Positions 26,699-35,167 of a stretch of 64,000 nucleotides of DNA are shown here, in pieces. Origin of the DNA: Carbonactinospora thermoautotrophica (GTDB taxonomy: Bacteria > Actinomycetota > Actinomycetes > Streptomycetales > Carbonactinosporaceae); assembly GCF_001543895.1 (NCBI RefSeq), contig NZ_JYIJ01000014.1:248001-312000 (forward strand), written 5' to 3'. Position numbers and translations under genes: made by a program. Each line of letters starts with the position of its first letter. Position 1 is the first letter of the stretch. The notes beneath the pieces are model-generated. The model was not told the DNA's origin and made no database searches. It saw only the letters and a program-made list of their open reading frames with translations.

Positions 26699-27384
26699 GG
26701 GAGCACCGCGCGTCCACCCGCATGCGGCTCTCGACAGGCGCCGCCCAGGCCGACCTGGACCCAGCCCAGGACAAGATCACACCCCACGTTTCCCGAGCAC
26801 TGAACCCTGCCAACCTCTTGACGCGGAACAGCGATCGCCGAGCGGCGCGATTGCCGGACTGGGTGCGTGGCGGTCGGCTGCTCCCACGGTCAGCTCCGCG
26901 CCCCGTCGCGGGCGCGGGAGCGGCGCGGCCGACCAGTCCGCGGTGTGGGGGGGCCGTCTTCACCGCCTCACCGGGCTGGCGGTCCCGACCCTGGTTACGT
27001 AGGTGCCCGGTGCCGTCTTTGTGATCGGGAGGCACGCCGATCGTCGTACAGCCCCTCGGCGGCGCCGGTAAGTCCTGGCAGGCAGCAGGCCCCGCTGTGA
27101 TGCCGCGTTACGGCGGTACCGAGGGGTGGGCGGGCCGCGCAGGCTTCTACAAGCGGGGGGCGAGTGCGAGGAGGAAGATCACGGTCAGAGTCATCGCGGC
27201 GCAGGCGACTACAACCGTGAGGTGTTGTGGCTGGCGGTGTGGGAGGAGCTGACGACTCGTGGCGTCCTCGGGTGCAGCGCGGTGACGCGCATCGTACGCC
27301 TGCACTGGGTCCACCGTCGGCTGTTAGCTAGATAACAGGCCTAAGCTTCACCACCACCCCAACCCCAACAACCAAATCAAACAA
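26699..27384. other. Intergenic upstream of the insertion sequence
   Basis: 686 bp with no intact gene. A minus-strand frame near 27150-27225 gives one hydrophobic stretch (LTVVVACAAMTLTVIFLLAL) ending at a stop, perhaps the tail of a lost membrane protein. The last ~40 bp (27344-27384) contain no G except at the very end and so give a G-rich minus strand. Confidence 0.4.
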
Positions 27385-27388
27385 GTGC
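27385..27388. repeat. Target-site duplication GTGC, left copy
   Basis: GTGC immediately precedes the left terminal inverted repeat; the same 4 bp follow the right end at 28287-28290. This indicates a fairly recent transposition. Confidence 0.75.
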
Positions 27389-28286
27389 GGCTAAAGGCTG
27401 TCACGTAACTGGTCTTCTGGGTTGCGTGCGATGCTGGCCGGCGCCTGCTCCGATCAACCAGTGAGGGCGAGGTTGTGCAGGAAGGCGATGCCGGCGGCGG
27501 TGTCGCGCAGGGTATGGGCCTTGCGCCGGTAATCGCGCAGGATCTTCCAACACTTCATCCTCGCCAGGGTGTGCTCGATCCGAGCCCGGACGCTGCGATG
27601 GACCGCGTTGAGCTCCTCCTGCCACTCCGGCAGGGGCGTGCCGTCCCGGGGCCTACGGTAGGGGATGATCACGCCCGGGTTGCCCTGATAGCCCCCGTCG
27701 GCCATGACAGGCCTGCCAGCCAGGACCTGGTCAATGCCGGACTCGCGGTAGGCCCGGCAGTCGTTGCGGTTGCCCGGCTGGGGGTCCCCGACGGCGACGA
27801 CCAGGCGGGTGTCGGCGTCGATCGCGACCTGGAGGTTGGTCGAGTACCGGTAGTTCTTGCTGCGCTCCGCCAGGCGGCGATCCCGGGTGGGCACCAGGGT
27901 GCCGTCCACGATGCACACCTGATCGACGCTGCGGCGCCGGGCCGGGGCCAGGGCCAGCAGCGGCCCCACCGTCTCCACGACCCGGTGCGCCGCGGCATGG
28001 GAGATCCCGAACAGCGGGCCGACCTGCCGCAACGTCAGGTTCGTGCGCCAGTACACCGCGACCAGCAACACCCGATCCGCCAGACACAATCGCCACGGCC
28101 GGCAGGCGCGACCGTCGGCGATCCTGTCCCCGCCCCGCTCGGCCACGGTACGCACCAGCTTGCGGAACTGCCGGGGTGTCAACCCGGTGAACGGAGTGAT
28201 CCACCCCGCCTGAGCAGCAGAGATCACCTGACCCATACCCCGACCAACGGCCGACACCGCCCCGAGTTACGAGACAACCTTTAGTC
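27389..28286 (-). mobile_element. Insertion sequence, IS5 family, 898 bp
   Basis: A complete element of 898 bp bounded by 24-bp terminal inverted repeats (27389-27412 and 28263-28286, 20 of 24 matching, sharing CTAAAGG and CGTAACT) and flanked by GTGC direct repeats. It encodes one intact transposase on the minus strand. It lies 36 bp beyond the 3' end of the glpD gene and interrupts no recognisable gene. The intact ORF and perfect target duplication suggest recent insertion. Confidence 0.9.
27454..28236 (-). CDS. IS5-family transposase (DDE_Tnp_4 type)
   Basis: A 260-residue transposase (ATG 28236; a GTG at 28257 would add 7 residues). The N-terminal helix-turn-helix region (LADRVLLVAVYWRTNLTLRQVGPLFGIS, ~50-80) precedes the catalytic DDE core: VCIVDGTLVPT holds the first Asp, GDPQPGNRNDCRAYRES the second region, and MADGGYQGNPG with RARIEHTLARMKCW completes the catalytic Asp/Glu set. 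The length and motifs match IS5-group transposases of actinobacteria. It appears functional. Confidence 0.93.
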   Translation of the reverse strand: MGQVISAAQAGWITPFTGLTPRQFRKLVRTVAERGGDRIADGRACRPWRLCLADRVLLVAVYWRTNLTLRQVGPLFGISHAAAHRVVETVGPLLALAPARRRSVDQVCIVDGTLVPTRDRRLAERSKNYRYSTNLQVAIDADTRLVVAVGDPQPGNRNDCRAYRESGIDQVLAGRPVMADGGYQGNPGVIIPYRRPRDGTPLPEWQEELNAVHRSVRARIEHTLARMKCWKILRDYRRKAHTLRDTAAGIAFLHNLALTG

Positions 28287-28290
28287 GTGC
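28287..28290. repeat. Target-site duplication GTGC, right copy
   Basis: Matches GTGC at 27385-27388 and abuts the right inverted repeat of the insertion sequence. Confidence 0.75.
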
Positions 28291-28322
28291 CGACACATTC
28301 CCACAGCTTCTGGATCAGCCGG

Positions 28323-29861
28323 TCAGGAGGCGCGGGCCTGCGCGGCGAGCAGGGCGCGGGCCATGGGGAGGGCGGCCTCGCGGTGGGCGGGGACCAGGCC
28401 GAGGCGGGTGCGGCGGTCGAGCAGGTCGTCCTCGGTCAGCGCGCCCTCGTGGCGGATCGCCCAGAGCAGCTCGGCGCCGGTCACCGGGACGCCCGGCGCG
28501 ACGGGTGCGAGCAGGTCAGGGTCGTCGCCGGCCTCGGCCGCGACCATCGGGGCTTCCAGGCCATAGCGGCGGACCAGCCGGCGCGGCGCGGGCAGCGCGG
28601 CGAGCTGGGCGGGCGGCGCGGCGCCGACCAGCGGCAGGCGGGTGGTCCGGCAGGGGCCGGCGGCCAGGCCGCGCTCCCGGATGGCGGTGTCGACCGCGTC
28701 TTCGGCCATGCGGCGGTACGTGGTGAGCTTGCCGCCCACGACCGTGACGACGCCGTCGGGGGAGGTGAGCACGGCGTGGCGGCGGGACAGGTCGGCGGTC
28801 CGGCCGCCGCCGGGGAGCAGCGGGCGCAGGCCGGCGAACGCGCCGAGCACGTCGGCGCGGCTCAGCCCGGTGTCGAGCACCAGGTTGAGCACGTCGAGCA
28901 GGAACCCGATCTCGGCCTCGGTGGGCCGCGGCACGTCCGGCACCGGGCCGTCGACCGGCTCGTCGGTGAGGCCCGCGTACACCAGCCCGTCCGGTTGGGG
29001 CAGCGCGAACACGAAACGGTCATGCTCCCCGGGGACGGGCGCGGTGAGCGCGGCGGCGGGCCCGCCCAGCGCGGTCGCCGGCAGCACCACGTGGGTGCCC
29101 TGGGACGGGCGCAGCGTCACCCCGGGCACGAGTTGCCCGGCCCACACGCCGGTGGCGTTGATCACGGCCCGCGCGCGGATGGTGAACCGCTCGCCGGTGA
29201 GCGTGTCGGTGACGAGCGCGCCGTCCCCGGCCAGCTCCTCGGCCCGGCAGCGGGGGAGGATCCGGGCGCCGTGCGCGGCGGCGGTGCGGGCGAGGGCGAT
29301 CACGAGGCGGGCGTCGTCTTCGAGCTGCCCGTCCCAGTGCAGCAGCCCGCCCCGCAGCCCGCCGGCCCGCACGCCTGGTACCAGGTGCCGGGTCTCGGCC
29401 GGGGTGAGCCGGCGCGGGCTGGGGAGGGTTTGGCGGGGGGTGCCGGCGGTGAGCCGCAGCAGGTCGCCGGCGCGCGAGCCGGCGGCGGCGAGGGCCGCCT
29501 GCCGGGGCGGTACCGCGGGGGTCAGCGGCAGCACGAACGGCAGCGGGCGGGTCAGGTGGGGCGCGGTGCGGGTCAGGAGGATGCCGCGTTCCCGGGCGCT
29601 CTCGTACGCGATGCCCACCTCGCCCCGGGCCAGGTAGCGCAGGCCGCCGTGGACCAGCTTGGAGCTCCACCGCGAGGTGCCGAAAGCGAGGTCGTGGGCG
29701 TCCAGCGCGGCGACCGAGAGTCCTCGGCTGGCCGCGTCCAGCGCCACCCCGGCGCCGGTCACCCCGAGGCCCACGACGAGCACGTCCACGACCTCGCCGG
29801 CGGCGAGCGCGGCCAGTTCGCGGGCCCGGCGGGCGGCGTTGAGCGAGGCGTCCCCGGTCAT
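28323..29861 (-). CDS. glpD: FAD-dependent glycerol-3-phosphate dehydrogenase
   Basis: Oxidises sn-glycerol-3-phosphate to dihydroxyacetone phosphate at the membrane, passing electrons to quinone. It has 512 residues. The FAD motif VDVLVVGLGVTGAGVALDAASRG (~26-48), the substrate loop GTSRWSSKLVHGGLRYL (~63-79), RARAVINATGVWA (~215) and VVTVVGGKLTTYRRMAEDAV (~370) are intact. A longer frame reaching 30245 would run through the TetR gene and is not real. ATG 29861 overlaps the TetR stop (ATGA), so the two are translationally coupled. The minus-strand pair faces an ADPS-like gene. Confidence 0.93.
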   Translation of the reverse strand: MTGDASLNAARRARELAALAAGEVVDVLVVGLGVTGAGVALDAASRGLSVAALDAHDLAFGTSRWSSKLVHGGLRYLARGEVGIAYESARERGILLTRTAPHLTRPLPFVLPLTPAVPPRQAALAAAGSRAGDLLRLTAGTPRQTLPSPRRLTPAETRHLVPGVRAGGLRGGLLHWDGQLEDDARLVIALARTAAAHGARILPRCRAEELAGDGALVTDTLTGERFTIRARAVINATGVWAGQLVPGVTLRPSQGTHVVLPATALGGPAAALTAPVPGEHDRFVFALPQPDGLVYAGLTDEPVDGPVPDVPRPTEAEIGFLLDVLNLVLDTGLSRADVLGAFAGLRPLLPGGGRTADLSRRHAVLTSPDGVVTVVGGKLTTYRRMAEDAVDTAIRERGLAAGPCRTTRLPLVGAAPPAQLAALPAPRRLVRRYGLEAPMVAAEAGDDPDLLAPVAPGVPVTGAELLWAIRHEGALTEDDLLDRRTRLGLVPAHREAALPMARALLAAQARAS

Positions 29862-30436
29862 GGCGCCAGGTACCGGTCGAGGAGGGCGCGCAGTTCCGTG
29901 TCGAGCGCGTCCTCGGTGCAGGCGTCGGTCACGGTCCGGCCGGACAGGACGAACGACTGGGCGGTGAGCAGCACCGCGCGCGCCTGCAGGCCGGGGTCGC
30001 CGGCGCGGACCGAGCCGTCCGCGTGTCCGTCCCGCAGTGCCTTCTCGATCATGGCGAGCAGGGCTTCCTGGCTGGTGCCGCGGCGGTCGAGGACGTAGGG
30101 GAGCAGCAGTTCGGGGTCGACGTCGACGATCTTGCGGAACAGCGGGTGGTCGCGCAGTGCGCGGGTGCCCGCGGTGAGCCACCCGACGACCCGTTGCCGG
30201 GCGGTGCCGGCGTCCACCCGCGTGGCCTCGGCGATCGCCAGCCACTCCCGTGTCATCAGGTCGGCGACGAGGCTGCGGACGTCCGGCCAGCGCCGGTACA
30301 GCGACATCCGTGACACCCCGGCGCGGCGGGCCACGTCGGTGAGGGTGGTGCGGCGCACGCCGACGGCGAGCACGCAGGCGCGGGCCGCGTCCAGCACCTG
30401 GTCTTCGTCCAGCCTCTTGTTACGAACAGCCGTCAT
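29858..30436 (-). CDS. TetR-family regulator
   Basis: A 192-residue TetR-type repressor. The helix-turn-helix is at ~14-60 (VLDAARACVLAVGVRRTTLTDVARRAGVSRMSLYRRW). The C-terminal ligand domain has an acyl/aromatic-type hydrophobic helix pattern but no diagnostic motif. It is the first gene of a two-gene unit with glpD and is divergent from the ADPS-like gene, only 17 bp away. The inverted repeat at 30449-30463 is a natural operator, so it probably represses both units. A lipid or glycerol-phosphate-derived ligand is inferred. Confidence 0.9.
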   Translation of the reverse strand: MTAVRNKRLDEDQVLDAARACVLAVGVRRTTLTDVARRAGVSRMSLYRRWPDVRSLVADLMTREWLAIAEATRVDAGTARQRVVGWLTAGTRALRDHPLFRKIVDVDPELLLPYVLDRRGTSQEALLAMIEKALRDGHADGSVRAGDPGLQARAVLLTAQSFVLSGRTVTDACTEDALDTELRALLDRYLAP

Positions 30437-30448
30437 CCGTCACAGTGT

Positions 30449-30463
30449 AACTCGTGACGAGTT
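30449..30463. promoter_or_regulatory. Operator candidate between the TetR and ADPS-like genes
   Basis: AACTCG-TGA-CGAGTT is a perfect 15-bp palindrome covering the GTG start codon (30454) of the ADPS-like gene, 13 bp upstream of the TetR start. A further GTCAC/GTGAC pair lies at 30439-30457. The 17-bp divergent gap leaves little room for two ordinary promoters, so at least one transcript may be leaderless. Confidence 0.55.
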
Positions 30464-32055
30464 CGACGACCCCCGTCCCCGAGATGCGGTGGGCCGGCTG
30501 GGGTGACCCGGCCCACGCGGTCGAACTGCCCGACGCGGTGACCGCCCTGCTCGAACAGGCCCTCGGCGTACGGCGCCCGCAGCGCGCCCCGGCTCGGCCC
30601 GGCGACATCGAGCTCCCCCCGCCCGCCCTGTCGCCGCGGATCCTGGACGCGCTCACCGCCGCCGTGGGCGCCGACCACGTCCACACCGACCGGGACGCGC
30701 GCCTGCGGCACACCCGTGGCCGGTCCACCCCCGACCTGCTCAAGCTGCGTGCCGACGACGCGACCGACGCGCCCGACGCCGTGGTGCTCCCCGGCGGCCA
30801 CGAGGAGGTCCTGGCGGTGCTGCGCGCCTGCACCGAGCACCGGGTCGCGGTCGTGCCGTTCGGCGGCGGCACCTCCGTGGTCGGCGGCCTGGCCCCCCGC
30901 CGTACCGGCTTCGCCGGCGTGGTCGCGCTCGACCTGCGCCGGCTCGACCGGCTGGTGGCCGTCGATCCTGAGTCGCGCACCGCGACCCTGGAACCCGGCC
31001 TGCGCGCCCCGCGGGCGGAGGAGCTGCTGGGCGCGCACGGCCTCACCCTCGGCCATTACCCGCAGTCGTACGAGTACGCCAGCATCGGCGGTTTCGCGGC
31101 CACCCGGTCCAGCGGCCAGGCGTCCGCCGGCTACGGCCGGTTCGACAGCCTCGTGGTGGGCCTGCGCGTCGCCACCCCGCGCGGCACCCTGGATCTGGGC
31201 CGGGCTCCCGCTTCCGCCGCCGGTCCGGACCTGCGCCAGCTCTTCCTCGGCTCCGAAGGCGCGTTGGGCGTGATCACCGCCGTGACCGTGCGGGTCCGGC
31301 CCGCGCCGACGCGGCGCGAGTACGAGGGGTGGCGGTTCGCCTCCTTCGCCGAGGGCCTGGCCGCGCTGCGCCGGCTCGCCCAGGACGGCCCGCTGCCGAC
31401 CGTGCTGCGGCTGTCCGATGAGGCCGAGACCGCCGCCGGCCTGGCCCGCCCCACCGAGCTGGGCGAGCTCGGCCAGGCCGACGGCTGCCTGATGATCACC
31501 GGGTACGAGGGCCCGGTCACGGCCCGGCGCGCCGAGGCCGCGGCCGTGCTCCGCGACCTGGGCGGGGAACCGCTCGGCACCGAACCCGGCGAGGACTGGG
31601 CGCGCGGCCGGTTCCACGCCCCCTACCTGCGCGACGCGCTGCTGGATGCCGGCGCCCTGGTGGAGACCCTGGAGACCGCCACGTACTGGTCGGCGCTGCC
31701 GAAGCTGTACGAGGCGGTGCGCGGCACCCTGACCCGCACGCTTACCGAGCAGGGCACGCCCCCGCTGGTGCTCTGCCACGTGTCGCACGTGTATCCGGCG
31801 GGCGCGTCGTTGTACTTCACGGTCGTCGCCGCGCAGGCCGCCGACCCGGTCGAGCAGTGGTGGCGCGCCAAGGCCGCGGCCAGCGACGCGATCGTGGCGG
31901 CGGGCGGCACGATCACCCACCACCACGCCGTCGGCACCGACCACCGCGCCTGGCTGGCCGCCGAGATCGGCGACCTCGGCGTGGAGGTGCTGCGCGCGGT
32001 CAAGGCCAGCCTCGACCCCGCCGGGGTGCTCAACCCCGGCGTGCTCATCCCCTGA
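30454..32055 (+). CDS. FAD-binding oxidase, alkyldihydroxyacetonephosphate synthase-like
   Basis: A 533-residue flavoprotein of the vanillyl-alcohol-oxidase superfamily. The FAD-binding PCMH domain is at ~90-270 (AVVPFGGGTSVVGGL, GHYPQSYEYASIGGFAATRSSGQASAGYGRF). The C-terminal domain carries LCHVSHVYPAGASLYFTV and GTITHHHAVGTDH, the His-rich active site of ADPS. Eukaryotic ADPS replaces the acyl chain of acyl-DHAP by a fatty alcohol, giving ether lipids. Bacterial relatives have the same motifs but mostly unknown substrates. GTG 30454 lacks a ribosome-binding site; ATG 30484 (MRWAGWGDP) is an alternative. A lipid kinase follows 1 bp downstream. Confidence 0.88.
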   Translation: MTSSTTPVPEMRWAGWGDPAHAVELPDAVTALLEQALGVRRPQRAPARPGDIELPPPALSPRILDALTAAVGADHVHTDRDARLRHTRGRSTPDLLKLRADDATDAPDAVVLPGGHEEVLAVLRACTEHRVAVVPFGGGTSVVGGLAPRRTGFAGVVALDLRRLDRLVAVDPESRTATLEPGLRAPRAEELLGAHGLTLGHYPQSYEYASIGGFAATRSSGQASAGYGRFDSLVVGLRVATPRGTLDLGRAPASAAGPDLRQLFLGSEGALGVITAVTVRVRPAPTRREYEGWRFASFAEGLAALRRLAQDGPLPTVLRLSDEAETAAGLARPTELGELGQADGCLMITGYEGPVTARRAEAAAVLRDLGGEPLGTEPGEDWARGRFHAPYLRDALLDAGALVETLETATYWSALPKLYEAVRGTLTRTLTEQGTPPLVLCHVSHVYPAGASLYFTVVAAQAADPVEQWWRAKAAASDAIVAAGGTITHHHAVGTDHRAWLAAEIGDLGVEVLRAVKASLDPAGVLNPGVLIP

Positions 32056-32056
32056 C

Positions 32057-32986
32057 ATGCGCGCCTACACGGCGGTGGTGAACCCCGCAGCCGGCGGCGG
32101 GCGGGCCGCCGCCGCACTGGTGCCCGTGGCGTGGCGGCTCCGCGCGGCCGGCTCGCCGGTCACGGTCGCCTACAGCCGGAGCCTGGACGACGCGTGCCAG
32201 CTCGCCCGGGAGGCCGCCGGCCACGGTGAGGTGGTCGTCGCGGTCGGCGGGGACGGGATGGTGGGCGCGGTCGCCGGGGCGGTCGTGGACGCGGGGGGCG
32301 TGCTCGGCATCGTCCCGGCCGGCCGCGGCAACGACTTCGCCCGCCAGGTCGGGCTGCCTCACGACCCGGACGCGCTCGCACGGGTGTTGCTGGAGGGCGA
32401 GCCGCGCCTGGTGGACGTGGCCGAGGCCGACGGGCGGGTGGTGGTCGGCAGCGTGTACGCGGGCGTGGACTCCGCGGCGAGCCGGATCGTCAACCGGGCC
32501 CGCCTGGTGCCCCGGCGGATCGTGTACCCCTACGCGGCCGTGCGCGCGCTCGCCACCTTCCGCCCGGCCACCTACCGGATCAGCGTGGATGGGGAGGAGC
32601 TGACCGAGCGCGCCTACACCGTGGTGGCCGCCAACTCCGGGTACTACGGCGCAGGCATGCACATCGCACCCGACGCCCGCGTCGATGACGGGGTGCTCGA
32701 CGTGGTCGTGATCCGCGCGGTGTCCCGGCTGCGCCTGGCGGCGGCGTTGCGCGAGCTGTACCCGGGCACGCACACGCGCCGGCCGGAGGTGCTGGTGCTG
32801 CGCGGGCGTGAGGTGCGCGTGGCGGCCGAGCGGCCGATCCCGGTGTACGGCGACGGTGACCCGATCGGGGTGCTGCCGGTGACCGTGCGGGTGCGGCCCG
32901 GGGCGCTGCGCCTGCTCTCGCCACCCGATCCCACCCCGGCGGGGCACGGCCCGGGACTCCCGAGGTTACGGCGAGCCGCGAAGTGA
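32057..32986 (+). CDS. Diacylglycerol/sphingosine-type lipid kinase
   Basis: A 309-residue DAGK-catalytic-domain protein. The nucleotide and phosphate motifs are VVNPAAGGGRA (~7-17), VVVAVGGDGMVGAV (~58-71) and GIVPAGRGNDFARQVGLP (~82-99), with a later AANSGYYGAGMHIAPDARVDDGVLDVVVI (~193-221). It should phosphorylate diacylglycerol or a related lipid or ether-lipid alcohol. It starts 1 bp after the ADPS-like stop and is surely co-translated with it. The pairing suggests a short lipid pathway fed by DHAP from GlpD. Confidence 0.92.
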   Translation: MRAYTAVVNPAAGGGRAAAALVPVAWRLRAAGSPVTVAYSRSLDDACQLAREAAGHGEVVVAVGGDGMVGAVAGAVVDAGGVLGIVPAGRGNDFARQVGLPHDPDALARVLLEGEPRLVDVAEADGRVVVGSVYAGVDSAASRIVNRARLVPRRIVYPYAAVRALATFRPATYRISVDGEELTERAYTVVAANSGYYGAGMHIAPDARVDDGVLDVVVIRAVSRLRLAAALRELYPGTHTRRPEVLVLRGREVRVAAERPIPVYGDGDPIGVLPVTVRVRPGALRLLSPPDPTPAGHGPGLPRLRRAAK

Positions 32987-33003
32987 CTCTCAACCGAAGG
33001 CGC

Positions 33004-33028
33004 GAGGGGCCGCTCCAGGCGGCCCCTC
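33004..33028. terminator. Bidirectional terminator between the lipid kinase and DUF2690 genes
   Basis: GAGGGGCCGC-TCCAG-GCGGCCCCTC: a perfect 10-bp stem with a 5-nt loop, followed by CTTTT on the plus strand. It sits between converging transcription units. Confidence 0.8.
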
Positions 33029-33067
33029 ACCGCTGACCTTTTGGCGGGTCAGCCGATGTGGCGGGTG

Positions 33068-33538
33068 TCAGTACCAGCCGGTGCAGGCGGAGGAGTTGAT
33101 CCAGCTGTACTCCCAGCCGCAGGCGCGGGCGGTGTAGCCGGCGTCGTTGACCATCGGGGTGTAGGCGTCGTGGCCGCTGGTGATCGCGGTGCGCGGGAAG
33201 GACGCCCCGTCTGAGCGCTGGATCTGGACCTCGTCCTCGACGGCTCCGTTGCTGATCCGCCCCCACGCGGCCTGGCAGGTCGGGCTGTAACGCAGCTCGA
33301 TCTTCAGGTCGTCGGCGTAGGCGGTCTTGACGGTGCGCGCGTCCCTGGCGCAGCCGGTCAGGTTGGGGTCCTTGCCGTGGCAACTGGCAGCGTGGCAGGT
33401 GGCGGTGGTGCCCGCCTGGGCTGCCGGGCTCACCAGGACACTGCCGGTGAGCGGCAGGGTGAGCGCGGCCAGGATCGCGACGGTTCCGGTCCACAAGGTC
33501 CGGCGGCTACGCCGCGTGCCGGTGTTGGGTGTGGGCAT
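33068..33538 (-). CDS. Secreted DUF2690-family protein
   Basis: A 156-residue exported protein. ATG 33538 is chosen because GGAGGT lies 7 nt upstream. The signal peptide is ~1-43 (RRSRRTLWTGTVAILAALTL, cut near AQA-G). The mature part is a DUF2690 domain: TCHAASCHGKDPNLTGCARDARTV, then ELRYSPTCQAAWGRISN, DAYTPMV and ARACGWE, with regularly placed cysteines that probably form disulfides. It is divergent from the XRE gene at 34023, whose outer domain is homologous. A role as a secreted effector or competitor of that sensor is conceivable but inferred. Confidence 0.85.
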   Translation of the reverse strand: MPTPNTGTRRSRRTLWTGTVAILAALTLPLTGSVLVSPAAQAGTTATCHAASCHGKDPNLTGCARDARTVKTAYADDLKIELRYSPTCQAAWGRISNGAVEDEVQIQRSDGASFPRTAITSGHDAYTPMVNDAGYTARACGWEYSWINSSACTGWY

Positions 33539-34022
33539 GTTTCTCACCTCCGGTGGATGGGGGAGGGGAGGCCGGAGGCTCCCCCGTGATCGGTGTGGGG
33601 TGCTGGCGCAACGTCGTGGCCAGGCGCTGTGGGTGTGACGGCTGTGGCCCTTGCGGCCGGGGCCGAGGGCCTCGGTGGCGGGGCCACGCCGGTGACGATC
33701 CCGGTGGTGGGAACACCGCCGGCCACTACCGGCACGAGCCCACGCTTGGGTACTCGCACGAAATCCTCCTGCGGTTCATCTTGGGAAATCCCGAAGAATT
33801 CCGAAAGGAATTCGTGTTATCTCGCGTCGTGGTGAGCCGGCGGCAGCCACGGATTTCGTCGAAGTCCGCGCTTTTCGCGCTCGGCGTGACCACAGGTTCG
33901 CCGGGCAGTGCGCCCGTCCGCTACTCGTTCCTCCCGACTTTGCCTCATCCCGGGAGAGGAACAGGCCCGTGACCTGTAACAATGCGTTCCGAACAGATCA
34001 TGTGCGGGATAGGAGAACCGGG
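33539..34022. other. Divergent regulatory region of the DUF2690 pair
   Basis: 484 bp without a gene. Around 33783-33813 there are two adjacent dyads: GGGAAATCCC (33783-33792) and GAATTCC-GAAA-GGAATTC (33796-33813, perfect). Both lie in a locally AT-rich stretch typical of a promoter and are good operator candidates for the XRE regulator to the right. Confidence 0.55.
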
Positions 34023-34979
34023 ATGAGCACCACCGGGCAACGCGGGCCCGATCCGGAAAGCCACATCGGGAGGTTCGCCGCCTATCTGCGTGAGCGGTTC
34101 CAGCGGTCCGGAATGACCCTGGCGCAGTTGGAGAAGCTGACCGGGATCAGCGACTCCTCGCTGTCAAGGTATTTCACCGGGCAGGCTTTACCCCAGGACG
34201 AGAAAACCGCGTCAAGGCTCGGCCGGGTGCTTCGGGCTGACCGATTCGTGGTGTGCGACCTGTACCGGGCGGCCCGGGCGGAGGATCAGGCCCGCAAGCG
34301 GGCCGCCCGCCAGCAAGCCAGGGGCCGCCCGGTACAGCCCGCGCCCACCGGACCACCGCCACCGGCCGGGTCCTCCCCCGAACCGGGGCCCCAGGGCCTG
34401 CCCGACGACACCCCGCTGCCGCAGCCGCCTCCCCCGACCGAACCCCAACCCGGCGCGCTGGACCAACGCGACCGGCGCCGGTGGCTCACACCGGTACTCG
34501 TCGGCAGCCCGGCGGTGATCATCACAGGCGTCGTCACCCTGGCCCTCGCCAACCTGCCGACAGAACCCGCCCCTGCCGGCCCCCGGACGTCGGGGACCCC
34601 CACCGCTGTCGAGCCCTTGTGCCGGGGCCGTGACTGCCGCGGTAAGGACGCCGAGGCGACACGCTGCGCCGCCAGCGCGCAGACCGTCCAGGACACCTGG
34701 CTTCGTGGCCTGCACGTCGAACTGCGCTACAGCCGCCCTTGCGCCGCCGTCTGGGCGAGGATCACCGGGGCGCTGGTCGGCGACATCGCCGAGGTCGTCA
34801 ACCGTCACGGCGTCTCCCAGCGAGCCCCGGTGCGCTGGGGCAAGGACGTCTACTCGCCGATGGTCGAAACCGACGACCCGCGCACTGCCTGGGCCTGCGG
34901 GATCACCCCGACGGAGGAGACGTGTACCCCGAGGCCCGCCGCGGGTCAGGGCGGTCGCGGATCCGGCGGCGGTGCGTGA
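34023..34979 (+). CDS. Membrane-anchored XRE regulator with extracytoplasmic DUF2690 domain
   Basis: A 318-residue one-component regulator. Residues ~12-80 form an XRE-type helix-turn-helix (LRERFQRSGMTLAQLEKLTGISDSSLSRYFTGQALPQ). A Pro-rich linker follows (~100-155), then one membrane helix (~160-182, PVLVGSPAVIITGVVTLALA) and a DUF2690 domain outside the cell (~203-300: CRGRDCRGKDAEATRCAASA, ELRYSRPCAAVWARI, DVYSPMV). AGGAG lies 7 nt before ATG 34023. The cytoplasmic DNA-binding domain and outer sensor in one chain suggest direct signalling from outside the cell to DNA. It is paired with a secreted DUF2690 protein on the other strand. Confidence 0.85.
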   Translation: MSTTGQRGPDPESHIGRFAAYLRERFQRSGMTLAQLEKLTGISDSSLSRYFTGQALPQDEKTASRLGRVLRADRFVVCDLYRAARAEDQARKRAARQQARGRPVQPAPTGPPPPAGSSPEPGPQGLPDDTPLPQPPPPTEPQPGALDQRDRRRWLTPVLVGSPAVIITGVVTLALANLPTEPAPAGPRTSGTPTAVEPLCRGRDCRGKDAEATRCAASAQTVQDTWLRGLHVELRYSRPCAAVWARITGALVGDIAEVVNRHGVSQRAPVRWGKDVYSPMVETDDPRTAWACGITPTEETCTPRPAAGQGGRGSGGGA

Positions 34980-35167
34980 CGGCGGCACGGCCACGGCGAG
35001 CCTGGTCCGTGTAGACGATGCGGGTGTGGACGATTCGGGGCCTTGCACGGGGCGGGCAGGCTGTCGGCGCGTACGGCATGCAAGCCCAGGCCGGCGAGGT
35101 CGGTGAGCACGTCGGCGGGGTGAACGGCGGGGGCGGCCCAGGTCAGCGGGCTGGCGGCCAGGGTGTG

